Assembly: GCF_000177195.2 (NCBI RefSeq)
Contig: NC_015953.1
Span: 3,720,001 to 3,784,000, forward strand
Direction: 5' to 3'
Length of the DNA: 64,000 nucleotides
Source of the DNA: Streptomyces sp. SirexAA-E
Lineage (GTDB): Bacteria > Actinomycetota > Actinomycetes > Streptomycetales > Streptomycetaceae
Positions 1 through 8,077 of this stretch are shown here, piece by piece. The notes below the pieces were generated by a model. The model was not told where the DNA came from and did no database searches. It was given only the letters and a program-made list of their open reading frames with translations. The position numbers and the translations under genes are program-made. Position 1 is the stretch's first letter. Each line of letters begins with the position of its first letter.

Positions 1-691
1 CCTTGACGACGGGCGTGACGTCGAGGACCGCGCCGCGGTACTCCGTCGCCTCGTGGTCGCCGAGCCAGAGCCGCGTGCCGATGCGGGCACGGAAGCGGGT
101 CTGCGGGAACTGCTGCTGCAGCCGTGCCAGCTCCTCGGCCCTCAGGTGGCTGACGAACATGGTGTGCAGGGGCAGCCGGGCGGCACGCAGGCGGTCCATC
201 CAGGCGATGACCTCCTCGACCGCGTCCGAGCCGTCCGTGCGGTCCAGCGGCAGGTGCAGGGCGAACCCTTCGAGGCGTACGTCCTCTATCGCCGCGTGCA
301 GCAGGCCGAGCTCCTCCTCCTTGACGCCGTGGCGCTTCATCGAGCTCATGCACTCGATGACGACCCGGGCGCCCACCAGGGCGTGCACGCCGTCCACCGA
401 GGAGACGGAGCGGACCACCCGGTCGGGCAGCGGCACCGGCTCCTCGCCCCGCCGGAAGGGTGTGAGCACCAGCAGGTCCCCGCTGAACCAGTCCTTGATC
501 CGGGCGGCCTCGTACGTCGTGCCGACGGCCAGGATGTCGGAGCCGAAACGGATGGTCTCGTCGGCCAGCCGTTCGTGGCCGAAGCCGTATCCGTTGCCCT
601 TGCAGACGGGTACGAGCCCGGGGAACTGGTCGATCACGGACTTCTGGTGCGCCCGCCAGCGCGCGGTGTCGACGTAGAGGGAGAGCGCCAT
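1..691 (-). CDS. Alanine racemase-like PLP enzyme (3' end outside window)
   Basis: Reading the minus strand from the ATG at 689-691 gives an open frame running off the left edge, so only about the first 230 residues are seen. The segment VCKGNGYGFG near residue 30 matches the PLP-binding lysine region of alanine racemase-type TIM-barrel proteins. Such proteins normally have about 370 residues. The next gene upstream on the same strand is femX, 63 bp away, so the pair probably works in cell-wall peptide assembly. Whether it makes D-alanine cannot be decided, because the catalytic tyrosine lies in the unseen C-terminal half and the N-terminal fold is shared with other PLP proteins. Confidence 0.75.
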   Translation of the reverse strand, partial: MALSLYVDTARWRAHQKSVIDQFPGLVPVCKGNGYGFGHERLADETIRFGSDILAVGTTYEAARIKDWFSGDLLVLTPFRRGEEPVPLPDRVVRSVSSVDGVHALVGARVVIECMSSMKRHGVKEEELGLLHAAIEDVRLEGFALHLPLDRTDGSDAVEEVIAWMDRLRAARLPLHTMFVSHLRAEELARLQQQFPQTRFRARIGTRLWLGDHEATEYRGAVLDVTPVVK

Positions 692-754
692 GGCCGGCCC
701 GGAACCTTTCTGGTGGCTGCGGTGGAGTTCGGAGGGTGAGGGGTGGGGCGAGGG

Positions 755-1873
755 TCAGCGGCGGGACATATACATGTCGAGCGCCTTGTGGAGCAGCTTG
801 TTGAGGGGGAAGTCCCACTCGCCGACGTACTCGACGGCTTCCCCGCCCGTGCCGACCTTGAACTGGATCAGGCCGAACAGATGATCGGTCTCGTCCAGGG
901 AGTCGCTGATGCCGCGCAGGTCGTAGACGGTCGCGCCCATCGCGTAGGAGTCGCGCAGCATCCGCCACTGCATGGCGTTCGACGGCCTGACCTCGCGCCC
1001 GATGTTGTCGGAAGCGCCGTACGAGTACCAGACGTGCCCACCGACCACGAGCATCGTGGCGGCGGAGAGGTTCACGCCGTTGTGCCGGGCGAAGTAGAGC
1101 CGCATGCGGTTGGGGTCCTCGGTGTTGAGGACCGTCCACATGCGCTGGAAGTAGGAGAGCGGACGCGGACGGAAGTGGTCACGCACCGCGGTGATCTCGT
1201 ACAGCCGCTGCCACTCGGCCAGGTCCTCGTAACCGCCCTGGACGACCTCGACGCCGGCCTTGTCGGCCTTCTTGATGTTGCGCCGCCAGAGCTGGTTGAA
1301 GCCCTTGAGGACGTCCTCGAGGGAGCGGTTGGCCAGCGGGACCTGGAAGACGTAGCGGGGCTGTACGTCACCGAATCCGGCGCCGCCGTCCTCGCCCTGC
1401 TGCCAGCCCATCTTCCGCAGCCGGTCCGAGACCTCGAAGGCCCGCGGCTCGATGTGGGTGGCCTCGACGTCGCGCAGCCGCTTGACCTCGGGGTCCTGGA
1501 TGCCCGCCTTGATGGCGGCCGAGTCCCAGCGGCGGATGACCACGGGCGGGCCCATCTTCACCGAGAAGGCGCCCTGCTGCTTGAGGTGCGCGAGCATCGG
1601 CTGGAGCCAGTCGTCCAGGTTCGGGGCGTACCAGTTGATGACCGGGCCCTCGGGGAGGTAGGCGAGGTAGCGCTTGATCTTGGGCAGCTGGCGGTACAGC
1701 ACCAGACCCGCACCGACCATCTCACCGCTCTTGTCGAACCACCCGAGGTTCTCCGAGCGCCATTCGGTCTTCACGTCCGCCCACGCCGGGACCTGGCAGT
1801 GACTGGCCGAGGGGAGGCTCTGGATGTACGCCAGATGCTGCTCTCGGCTGATGGTCCTCAGGGTCAGGCTCAT
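755..1873 (-). CDS. femX: Lipid II:glycine glycyltransferase, FemX family
   Basis: A 372-residue FemABX-family protein. The family transfers amino acids from aminoacyl-tRNA to the peptidoglycan stem peptide; in Streptomyces FemX adds the first glycine of the interpeptide bridge. The sequence opens MSLTLRTISREQHLAYIQ and has the usual two GNAT-like halves. Family-like segments include WADVKTEWRSENLGWF early, QLWRRNIKKADKAGVEV in the middle, and YDLRGI followed by GLIQFKVGTGGE near the end. The ATG at 1873 has the ribosome site GAGGAG just upstream. The same frame stays open to 2494 but that extension has no family similarity and is rejected. The alanine racemase-like gene follows. Confidence 0.92.
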   Translation of the reverse strand: MSLTLRTISREQHLAYIQSLPSASHCQVPAWADVKTEWRSENLGWFDKSGEMVGAGLVLYRQLPKIKRYLAYLPEGPVINWYAPNLDDWLQPMLAHLKQQGAFSVKMGPPVVIRRWDSAAIKAGIQDPEVKRLRDVEATHIEPRAFEVSDRLRKMGWQQGEDGGAGFGDVQPRYVFQVPLANRSLEDVLKGFNQLWRRNIKKADKAGVEVVQGGYEDLAEWQRLYEITAVRDHFRPRPLSYFQRMWTVLNTEDPNRMRLYFARHNGVNLSAATMLVVGGHVWYSYGASDNIGREVRPSNAMQWRMLRDSYAMGATVYDLRGISDSLDETDHLFGLIQFKVGTGGEAVEYVGEWDFPLNKLLHKALDMYMSRR

Positions 1874-2058
1874 GCGGGGCGCTCCTCGGCAGGTGTGTCC
1901 CCATCGGTCAGGGGCTCCGGCTCTCGCGCCGAAGCCTACTGTGAGCGAGCGGCGCCCGGCCCGGCCCCATCGGGACCGGGCCGGGCGCCTGCCGTGCGGA
2001 CGCCGCCCGCCGGAGCGCCGGGCGGCGTGGCCGACCGGGTCGGCCGCGGCTCTGCCGG

Positions 2059-2415
2059 TCAGGTGATCACGCCGCCGAAGAGGCCGCCGTGCGCCATGCC
2101 GAGGAGGAAACCGACTCCGGACGAGCCGATCCCCATGATGAAGGCGAACCGCTGCCAGGTGGTCTTGGAGATGTACTGCCCGTAGGCGCCGGTCAGGAGG
2201 CCGACCAGCCCGGCCCACGAGCTGAGCAGGTGCAGGTTGTGGAACATGGCCGACACGAACGCGAGGACGCCGAGCACCCCTGTCACCACCATCAGCACCT
2301 CTTGCAGGGGGTGGGGCCTGCCGTCCGTCGCGAAGAGTGAGCCGGTGGCCGGGCGTGCGTTGGTCACGTGGCTGGGAGCGGGCCGGCTGCCGGGGGATCG
2401 GACTGTCTGTGCCAT
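2059..2415 (-). CDS. Small integral membrane protein, function unknown
   Basis: A 118-residue protein with an excellent ribosome site (AGGAGGTG) before its ATG. The first 38 residues are polar and proline-rich. The rest holds about three hydrophobic segments: MVVTGVLGVLAFVSAMF, LVGLLTGAYGQYI and FAFIMGIGSSGVGFLLGMAHGG. A conserved-looking H-NLHLL follows the first segment. It is divergent from rpsF and upstream of femX on the same strand, separated from it by 185 bp. I do not recognise a named family; no enzyme motif is visible. Confidence 0.75.
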   Translation of the reverse strand: MAQTVRSPGSRPAPSHVTNARPATGSLFATDGRPHPLQEVLMVVTGVLGVLAFVSAMFHNLHLLSSWAGLVGLLTGAYGQYISKTTWQRFAFIMGIGSSGVGFLLGMAHGGLFGGVIT

Positions 2416-2653
2416 GAAGCACCTCCTGGCCGAAAGGGCGGCGCGATGTAGCGCCTGTCACACCGCATCTGTCTTGATTGTGCGCCCTGAACACCGGATT
2501 TCAACCGGAAGCCGGTCTGCGGGTAGTCTGTACGGTCTGCACCGGTGTCTGCCCGAAGCCGACCCGACAGCCCCCTTCACATCATGAGAAGAGCGTTGTC
2601 AGTGGCGGCTGTTTTACTCGGAGACACTGTTGCTCACGCATCACGACCCTCCT

Positions 2654-2672
2654 GCCACGGAACGACCGTGGC
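2654..2672 (+). promoter_or_regulatory. Hairpin in the rpsF leader
   Basis: A perfect 7-bp stem (GCCACGG / CCGTGGC) with loop AACGA ends 28 bases before the rpsF start, just ahead of the ribosome site AAAGGAGG at 2682-2689. A CCG triplet sits beside the stem. In many bacteria the S6:S18 complex binds a CCG-containing hairpin in its own leader; assignment here is inference from position only. Confidence 0.4.
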
Positions 2673-2700
2673 CGCTGAGTCCAAAGGAGGTGGGTTCCAC

Positions 2701-2991
2701 ATGCGTCACTACGAGGTGATGGTCATCCTCGACCCCGATCTCGAGGAGCGAGCAGTCTCCCCGCTGATCGAGAACTTCCTCTCCGTCGTCCGTGAGGGCA
2801 ACGGAAAGGTCGAGAAGGTCGACACCTGGGGCCGTCGTCGTCTCTCTTACGAGATCAAGAAGAAGCCTGAGGGCATCTACTCGGTCATCGACCTGCAGGC
2901 CGAGCCCGCAGTCGTCAAGGAGCTCGACCGACAGATGAACCTGAACGAGTCGGTCCTCCGGACCAAGGTCCTCCGTCCCGAGGTCCACTGA
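2701..2991 (+). CDS. rpsF: 30S ribosomal protein S6
   Basis: A 96-residue S6 protein of normal length. It opens MRHYEVMVILDPDLEE and contains DTWGRRRLSYEIKKKPEGIYSV, both hallmarks of S6. S6 sits on the small-subunit platform paired with S18, encoded two genes downstream. The ATG at 2701 follows the strong ribosome site AAAGGAGG; the frame open further upstream lacks S6 similarity. First gene of rpsF-ssb-rpsR-rplI, a conserved bacterial order that couples translation genes to the replication protein SSB. Possibly autoregulated through the leader hairpin. Confidence 0.98.
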   Translation: MRHYEVMVILDPDLEERAVSPLIENFLSVVREGNGKVEKVDTWGRRRLSYEIKKKPEGIYSVIDLQAEPAVVKELDRQMNLNESVLRTKVLRPEVH

Positions 2992-3062
2992 GCAACCAGC
3001 TCAGCGGTCATCGGGTTCGAGTAGCAAGCAGCCAGAAGCAATCCCCGCCGAGAGGTTCATCC

Positions 3063-3671
3063 ATGGCAGGCGAGACCGTCATCACGGTCGTCGGCAATCT
3101 CGTCGACGACCCCGAGCTGCGCTTCACCCCGTCCGGTGCGGCGGTCGCGAAGTTCCGTGTCGCGTCCACTCCCCGCATCTTCGATCGGCAGACCAATGAG
3201 TGGAAGGACGGCGAAGGCCTGTTCCTCACCTGCTCGGTCTGGCGACAGGCGGCGGAGAACGTCGCCGAGTCGCTCACGCGCGGCATGCGAGTCGTCGTGC
3301 AGGGCCGACTGAAGCAGCGGTCCTACGAGGACCGCGAGGGCGTCAAGCGCACGGTCTACGAGCTGGATGTCGAGGAAGTCGGCCCCAGCCTCAAGAACGC
3401 CACGGCCAAGGTCACCAAGACCACCGGTCGTGGTGGGCAGGGTGGCCAGGGCGGATACGGCGGCGGCCAGCAGGGCGGCGGCAACTGGGGCGGCGGTCCC
3501 GGGGCCGGCGGTCAGCAGGGCGGCGGCGCTCCGGCGGACGACCCCTGGGCCACCAGCGGTCCGGCCGGCGGCCAGCAGGGCGGCGGCGCCGCTCCGCAGG
3601 GTGGCGGCGGGGGCTGGGGCGGAAGCTCCGGCGGTTCCGGCGGCGGCTACTCGGACGAGCCTCCCTTCTAG
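3063..3671 (+). CDS. ssb: Single-stranded DNA-binding protein
   Basis: A 202-residue SSB. Residues 1 to about 115 form the OB fold (MAGETVITVVGNLVDDPELRFTPSGAAVAKFRVAS..., VWRQAAENVAESL, GMRVVVQGRLKQRSYEDREG). A long disordered linker follows, built from repeated GGQQGGG-like glycine/glutamine blocks. The end, YSDEPPF, is the acidic aromatic tip that recruits replication and repair partners. It coats single-stranded DNA at forks. It lies 71 bp after rpsF and 43 bp before rpsR in the same operon. The ATG at 3063 follows GAGAGG. The linker accounts for most of the length variation among actinobacterial SSBs. Confidence 0.98.
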   Translation: MAGETVITVVGNLVDDPELRFTPSGAAVAKFRVASTPRIFDRQTNEWKDGEGLFLTCSVWRQAAENVAESLTRGMRVVVQGRLKQRSYEDREGVKRTVYELDVEEVGPSLKNATAKVTKTTGRGGQGGQGGYGGGQQGGGNWGGGPGAGGQQGGGAPADDPWATSGPAGGQQGGGAAPQGGGGGWGGSSGGSGGGYSDEPPF

Positions 3672-3714
3672 GGCTGCTCGTACCCCCACTTCTTGATCAC
3701 ACAGGAGAAACACC

Positions 3715-3951
3715 ATGGCGAAGCCGCCTGTGCGCAAGCCTAAGAAGAAGGTCTGCGCGTTCTGCAAGGACAAGACCCAGTACGTGGACTACAAGGACAC
3801 GAACATGCTGCGGAAGTTCATTTCCGACCGCGGCAAGATCCGTGCCCGCCGCGTCACCGGCAACTGCACGCAGCACCAGCGTGACGTCGCCACGGCAGTC
3901 AAGAACAGCCGTGAGATGGCGCTGCTGCCCTACACGTCCACCGCGCGATAA
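3715..3951 (+). CDS. rpsR: 30S ribosomal protein S18, cysteine-bearing (C+) form
   Basis: A 78-residue S18, opening MAKPPVRKPKKKVCAFCKDK. It carries CAFC near residue 14 and NCTQH near residue 50, a CxxC...CxxH arrangement able to bind zinc. Streptomycetes usually also encode a cysteine-free S18 paralogue switched on by the zinc repressor Zur; this operon copy would be the zinc-replete form. The ribosome site AGGAG lies 9 bases ahead of the ATG. rplI follows after 18 bp. Confidence 0.97.
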   Translation: MAKPPVRKPKKKVCAFCKDKTQYVDYKDTNMLRKFISDRGKIRARRVTGNCTQHQRDVATAVKNSREMALLPYTSTAR

Positions 3952-3969
3952 GGGAAGGGTGACCGAATC

Positions 3970-4416
3970 ATGAAGATCATCCTCACCCACGAGGTCACTG
4001 GCCTCGGTGCCGCCGGCGACGTCGTGGACGTCAAGGACGGGTACGCCCGTAACTACCTGGTTCCGCGTGGCTTTGCCATCCGCTGGACCAAGGGTGGCGA
4101 GAAGGACGTGGCGCAGATCCGCCGCGCCCGCAAGATCCACGAGATCGCGACCATCGAGCAGGCCAACGAGATCAAGGCCAAGCTCGAGGGCGTCAAGGTT
4201 CGTCTGGCTGTTCGCTCCGGCGACGCCGGCCGTCTCTTCGGCTCCGTCACCCCGGCTGACATCGCCTCGGCGATCAAGTCCGCGGGTGGCCCGGACGTCG
4301 ACAAGCGTCGCGTCGAGCTCGGTTCGCCGATCAAGACGCTGGGCGGGCACCAGGTGTCCGTTCGTCTGCACCCCGAGGTTGCCGCGAAGCTCGGTATCGA
4401 GGTCGTTGCCGCCTAA
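3970..4416 (+). CDS. rplI: 50S ribosomal protein L9
   Basis: A 148-residue L9 of normal length: MKIILTHEVTGLGAAGDVVDVKDGYARNYLVPRGFA is the conserved N-terminal rRNA-binding domain. A long connecting helix follows (about 45-75), then the C-terminal domain with LGGHQVSVRLHPEVAAKLGIEVV. Last gene of the operon; a strong intrinsic terminator starts 25 bp after the stop codon. Confidence 0.98.
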   Translation: MKIILTHEVTGLGAAGDVVDVKDGYARNYLVPRGFAIRWTKGGEKDVAQIRRARKIHEIATIEQANEIKAKLEGVKVRLAVRSGDAGRLFGSVTPADIASAIKSAGGPDVDKRRVELGSPIKTLGGHQVSVRLHPEVAAKLGIEVVAA

Positions 4417-4441
4417 GGGCGCAGCTCGGCAGAGCTGAATG

Positions 4442-4472
4442 AAGGGCCGCACCCCCACCGGGTGCGGCCCTT
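4442..4472 (+). terminator. Intrinsic terminator of the rpsF-rplI operon
   Basis: A perfect 13-bp stem (AAGGGCCGCACCC / GGGTGCGGCCCTT) with loop CCACC. It stands 25 bp beyond rplI and is followed by TTCGTCATTC. The symmetrical A and T ends let it act on both strands, so it may also end transcription of the convergent MATE gene. Confidence 0.9.
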
Positions 4473-4488
4473 CGTCATTCCGTTCGCG

Positions 4489-4502
4489 GTTTCACGTGAA
4501 AC
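4489..4502. other. parS site (ParB binding), in a 36-bp perfect palindrome
   Basis: Exact GTTTCACGTGAAAC, the Streptomyces parS consensus bound by ParB. The symmetry extends well beyond the 14-bp core, from 4478 to 4513, with arms beginning TTCCGTTCGCG. It sits right behind the rplI terminator, outside coding sequence. Confidence 0.92.
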
Positions 4503-4517
4503 CGCGAACGGAACGAC

Positions 4518-4531
4518 GTTTCACGTGAAAC
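4518..4531. other. parS site (second of a close pair)
   Basis: A second exact GTTTCACGTGAAAC, centred 29 bp from the first. It lies between rplI and the convergent MATE gene. Confidence 0.92.
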
Positions 4532-4572
4532 CACGCTTCCGGTGGCCGACTGTTTCCGGGGGTCAGGGTTGT

Positions 4573-5910
4573 TCAGCGGGTGGCGCCGGTCACGATCCAG
4601 CGGCCGGACCGGGCGCGTAGCCAGAGCGTGGCCAGGCGGATCACCATCATCAGCGCCATCGTCCACCACAGCGCGGTGAGGCCTCCTCCGAAGGCGGGGA
4701 CGAGGAGTGCGGCAGGGGCGAAGACGGCCAGGGTCAGCAGCATGGCCCAGGCGAGGTAGCGGCCGTCGCCCGCACCCATCAGTACGCCGTCCAGGACATA
4801 GACCACGCCCGCGAACGGCTGGGTGAGGGCGACGACGAGGAGAGCGGGCAGCAGTGTCTCGCGCACGGAGGTGTCGCCGGTGAACAGCGGGATGAACAGG
4901 GGGCGGGTCAGGATGATGAGCACCCCGATGACGAGACCGGCCGCGATGCCCCACTGGACCATCCGTCGACAGGCTTCGCGGGCTCCGTCGGAGTCGTTCG
5001 CCCCGAGATAGCGGCCGATGATCGCCTGTCCGGCGATGGCGATGGCGTCCAGGGCGAAGGACGCGAGGCTCCACAGCGAGAGGATGATCTGGTGCGCGGC
5101 TATGTCCGTGTCGCCGAGCCGAGCGGCGACGGCGGTGGCGATCATCAGGACCGAACGGAGCGAGAGCGTACGGACCAGCAAGGGGACACCCGCGTGGGCG
5201 CTGGCCCGGATGCCTGCGGCGTCAGGGCGGAGCGAGGCGCCGTGCCGTCGGGCGCCGCGGATCACCACGACGAGGTAGACGAATGCCATGGCCGCCTGGG
5301 CGATCACCGTTCCCCAGGCGGATCCGGCGATGCCGAGGCCGGCTCCGTAGACAAGGACCACGTTGAGGACGCCGTTGGCGGCGAATCCGCCGACGGCGAC
5401 GTACAAGGGGGTCCGGGTGTCCTGGAGCCCGCGCAGTACGCCCGTCGCCGCGAGGACGACCAGCATCGCGGGGATGCCGAGGCTGGAGATGCGCAGATAA
5501 GTGGTGGCGTACGGGGCGGCTGTGTCGGAGGCGCCGAACGCTTCGACCAACCAGGGCGCGGTGGGCAGAGCGACGGCGACCACGGCGGCCCCGAGGAGCA
5601 GGGCGAGCCAGATCCCGTCCATGCCCTGACGGATCGCTGCGGGAAGGTCGCCCGCGCCCACCCGGCGGGCGACGGCGGCCGTGGTGGCGTAGGCGAGGAA
5701 CACGAAAACGCTCACCGCGGTGGTCAGCAGGGCTGCTGCCACCCCCAGCCCGGCCAGTTGCGGGGTGCCGAGGTGGCCGACGATGGCGCTGTCGACCATG
5801 ACGAAGAGTGGCTCGGCGACGAGGGCGCCGAAGGCCGGAACGGCGAGTGCGATGATCTCGCGGTCGTGTCGACGACGGGACGGGGGTGGGGTCGCGGGAG
5901 CCTCGGTCAT
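4573..5910 (-). CDS. MATE-family (DinF-like) multidrug/metabolite exporter
   Basis: A 445-residue membrane protein with about twelve hydrophobic segments in two similar halves. MATE features include HDREIIALAVPAFGALVAEPLFVMVDSAIVGHLGTPQLAGLGVA in the first half and the related VLMIATAVAARLGDTDIAAHQIILSLWSLASFALDAIAIAGQAIIGRYLG in the second. The family exports cationic drugs or metabolites in exchange for H+ or Na+. The frame reaches 5958, but the ATG at 5910 (MTEAPATPPPSRRRH) starts the family-like region. It is divergent from dnaB across 458 bp and convergent with rplI. The substrate is unknown. Confidence 0.9.
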   Translation of the reverse strand: MTEAPATPPPSRRRHDREIIALAVPAFGALVAEPLFVMVDSAIVGHLGTPQLAGLGVAAALLTTAVSVFVFLAYATTAAVARRVGAGDLPAAIRQGMDGIWLALLLGAAVVAVALPTAPWLVEAFGASDTAAPYATTYLRISSLGIPAMLVVLAATGVLRGLQDTRTPLYVAVGGFAANGVLNVVLVYGAGLGIAGSAWGTVIAQAAMAFVYLVVVIRGARRHGASLRPDAAGIRASAHAGVPLLVRTLSLRSVLMIATAVAARLGDTDIAAHQIILSLWSLASFALDAIAIAGQAIIGRYLGANDSDGAREACRRMVQWGIAAGLVIGVLIILTRPLFIPLFTGDTSVRETLLPALLVVALTQPFAGVVYVLDGVLMGAGDGRYLAWAMLLTLAVFAPAALLVPAFGGGLTALWWTMALMMVIRLATLWLRARSGRWIVTGATR

Positions 5911-6368
5911 AGGCGCCAATCTAATCTTCCACAGGTAAGAGATGCAAAGCCTTGGCATCCCTTACTTCTGAGGGCCTTCCCGGTGTGGTCGCGTGAGGAT
6001 CTCGGTGATCTTGGTGCGGGGGCGAAAGTTTTTCTCTCCCACAGTCAGTGGACGGGGAAAGGGCAGGTCAGGTGGGTTACGGGGGTGGGGCTATGAGTTT
6101 GTCCACAGTTCTGTCCCCCGGTCCGTGCACAGGATCAGGCAGGTTCTCCACAGCATCTGGTACGTCGTCCACATGGCCTGTGGATAACCAGATTGGCTGA
6201 CGGTGCGGACGGGCCTACCGTGTACCGGCGCCCGCACTTCGTTCCGGCCTGGAAACTCGCAGAACTTGACGCGTCGGAACCGGAGTCGGGCGTCTTGTTT
6301 GTCGGTGCTGTGCCGTAAGAAAGAGTGGCACGGCTAGGTCCGCTCAGCGGACGGGAGGAGGTGGCCCG
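5911..6368. other. Intergenic region between MATE gene and dnaB
   Basis: 458 bp with no convincing gene. It holds a DnaA-box cluster in its middle (6099-6187) and presumably the dnaB promoter. The ribosome site of dnaB (GGGAGGAGGT) is at 6353-6362. It also contains a locally AT-richer stretch around 6030-6050. Confidence 0.7.
6099..6187. promoter_or_regulatory. Cluster of four DnaA boxes upstream of dnaB
   Basis: TTGTCCACA at 6099-6107, TTCTCCACA at 6144-6152, TCGTCCACA at 6165-6173 (plus strand), and TTATCCACA on the minus strand at 6179-6187. All fit the Streptomyces DnaA-box pattern (T/C)(T/C)(G/A/C)TCCACA, and two are perfect strong boxes. The cluster ends 181 bp before the dnaB start. 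Confidence 0.75.
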
Positions 6369-7844
6369 GTGAGCATCCCCGAGCCTTTGGACGATCCCTG
6401 GGCCGACGTCGGTCCCAGTGACCGTCTGCCTGTCTCCCGTCAGCGCCGAGGCGAGGGCAAGGGGCGCGACGAGCAGCACGAGCGGGGGCGGGACAGCGGC
6501 TGGGACAACGGTCAGTCCGGCTTCGAGCGGGTCCCACCGCAGGACCTCGACGCCGAGCAGTCCGTGCTGGGCGGGATGCTGCTCTCCAAGGACGCCATCG
6601 CGGACGTCGTGGAGATCATCAAGGGCCATGACTTCTACCGTCCGGCCCACGAGACCGTGTACACGGCGATCCTCGACCTCTACGCCAAGGGCGAGCCGGC
6701 GGACCCGATCACCGTGGCGGCCGAGCTGGTCAAGCGCGGCGAGATCACCAAGGTCGGCGGGGCCCCTTATCTGCACACCCTGGTCCAGTCGGTTCCGACC
6801 GCGGCCAACGCCTCGTACTACGCGGAGATCGTCCACGAGCGTGCGGTCCTCCGCCGTCTCGTCGAGGCCGGTACGAAGATCACGCAGATGGGGTACGCGG
6901 CCGACGGGGACGTCGACGAGATCGTGAACTCGGCGCAGGCCGAGATCTACGCCGTCACCGAGCAGCGGACCAGCGAGGACTACCTGCCGCTCGGCGACAT
7001 CATGGAGGGCGCCCTCGACGAGATCGAGGCGATCGGTTCCCGCAGCGGTGAGATGACGGGTGTCCCCACCGGGTTCACCGACCTCGACTCCCTGACGAAC
7101 GGCCTGCACCCCGGTCAGATGATCGTCATCGCCGCGCGTCCCGCCATGGGTAAGTCGACCCTGGCGCTCGACTTCGCCCGGGCGTGCTCGATCAAGAGCA
7201 ACCTGCCGAGCGTGATCTTCTCCCTGGAGATGGGGCGCAACGAGATCGCGATGCGCCTGCTCTCGGCCGAGGCGCGGGTGGCTCTGCACCACATGCGGTC
7301 CGGCACCATGACCGACGAGGACTGGACGCGGCTGGCACGGCGGATGCCGGACGTCTCGGCCGCCCCTCTCTACATCGATGACTCGCCGAACCTCTCGATG
7401 ATGGAGATCCGCGCGAAGTGCCGTCGGCTCAAGCAGCGCAACGACCTCAAGCTGGTGGTCATCGACTACCTCCAGCTGATGCAGTCCGGTGGCGCGAAGC
7501 GCGCCGAGAGCCGGCAGCAGGAGGTCTCGGACATGTCCCGAAACCTCAAGCTCCTCGCCAAGGAGCTTGAGCTCCCGGTCATCGCGCTCTCCCAGCTGAA
7601 CCGTGGCCCCGAGCAGCGCACGGACAAGAAGCCGATGGTCTCCGACCTGCGTGAGTCGGGATCCATCGAGCAGGACGCCGACATGGTCATCCTGCTGCAC
7701 CGCGAGGACGCGTACGAGAAGGAGTCACCGCGTGCGGGCGAGGCGGACCTGATCGTGGCCAAGCACCGTAACGGCCCGACCGCGACGATCACCGTGGCGT
7801 TCCAGGGGCACTACTCCCGCTTCGTGGACATGGCGCAGACCTGA
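6369..7844 (+). CDS. dnaB: Replicative DNA helicase DnaB
   Basis: A 491-residue hexameric helicase that opens the fork and works with primase and the polymerase. An acidic N-terminal extension (about 1-50) precedes the conserved start RVPPQDLDAEQSVLGGMLLSKDAIADV. The RecA-like domain begins near residue 225; Walker A is ARPAMGKST near 255, the Walker B strand is LKLVVIDYLQLM near 365, and DLRESGSIEQDADMVILLHRED follows. No intein is present. The GTG at 6369 is set by the ribosome site GGGAGGAGGT. Close DnaA boxes upstream suggest control by DnaA. Confidence 0.97.
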   Translation: MSIPEPLDDPWADVGPSDRLPVSRQRRGEGKGRDEQHERGRDSGWDNGQSGFERVPPQDLDAEQSVLGGMLLSKDAIADVVEIIKGHDFYRPAHETVYTAILDLYAKGEPADPITVAAELVKRGEITKVGGAPYLHTLVQSVPTAANASYYAEIVHERAVLRRLVEAGTKITQMGYAADGDVDEIVNSAQAEIYAVTEQRTSEDYLPLGDIMEGALDEIEAIGSRSGEMTGVPTGFTDLDSLTNGLHPGQMIVIAARPAMGKSTLALDFARACSIKSNLPSVIFSLEMGRNEIAMRLLSAEARVALHHMRSGTMTDEDWTRLARRMPDVSAAPLYIDDSPNLSMMEIRAKCRRLKQRNDLKLVVIDYLQLMQSGGAKRAESRQQEVSDMSRNLKLLAKELELPVIALSQLNRGPEQRTDKKPMVSDLRESGSIEQDADMVILLHREDAYEKESPRAGEADLIVAKHRNGPTATITVAFQGHYSRFVDMAQT

Positions 7845-8077
7845 GGTTCCCCGTCGTGTTTCTCTGTCGCCGTGTCGTTTTCTCCGCTGTCGTGTCGTGG
7901 AGAGGGCAGTCCTGGCGGCGACTGGCCTGGGGTGTCTCCCGGCTGTCGCGGGTATCGCCGTAGCGTACGTTCCGCCGGTACGGCGGGTCTGCCCATGACG
8001 CCCGCACTCCGTCCTGGTCGACCCGGGTCTGTGGATGCCCCCGGCCCAGATGTTCGAGCACGTCGGAGTCTTGGCTT

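Noticed and set aside
743..2185. 480-residue plus-strand open frame
   Set aside because: It is the reverse shadow of femX; no start signal, composition typical of antisense frames in GC-rich DNA.
1874..2494. N-terminal extension of femX to 579 residues on the minus strand
   Set aside because: No FemX similarity; the small membrane protein gene lies in the same stretch, and a good ribosome site marks the ATG at 1873.
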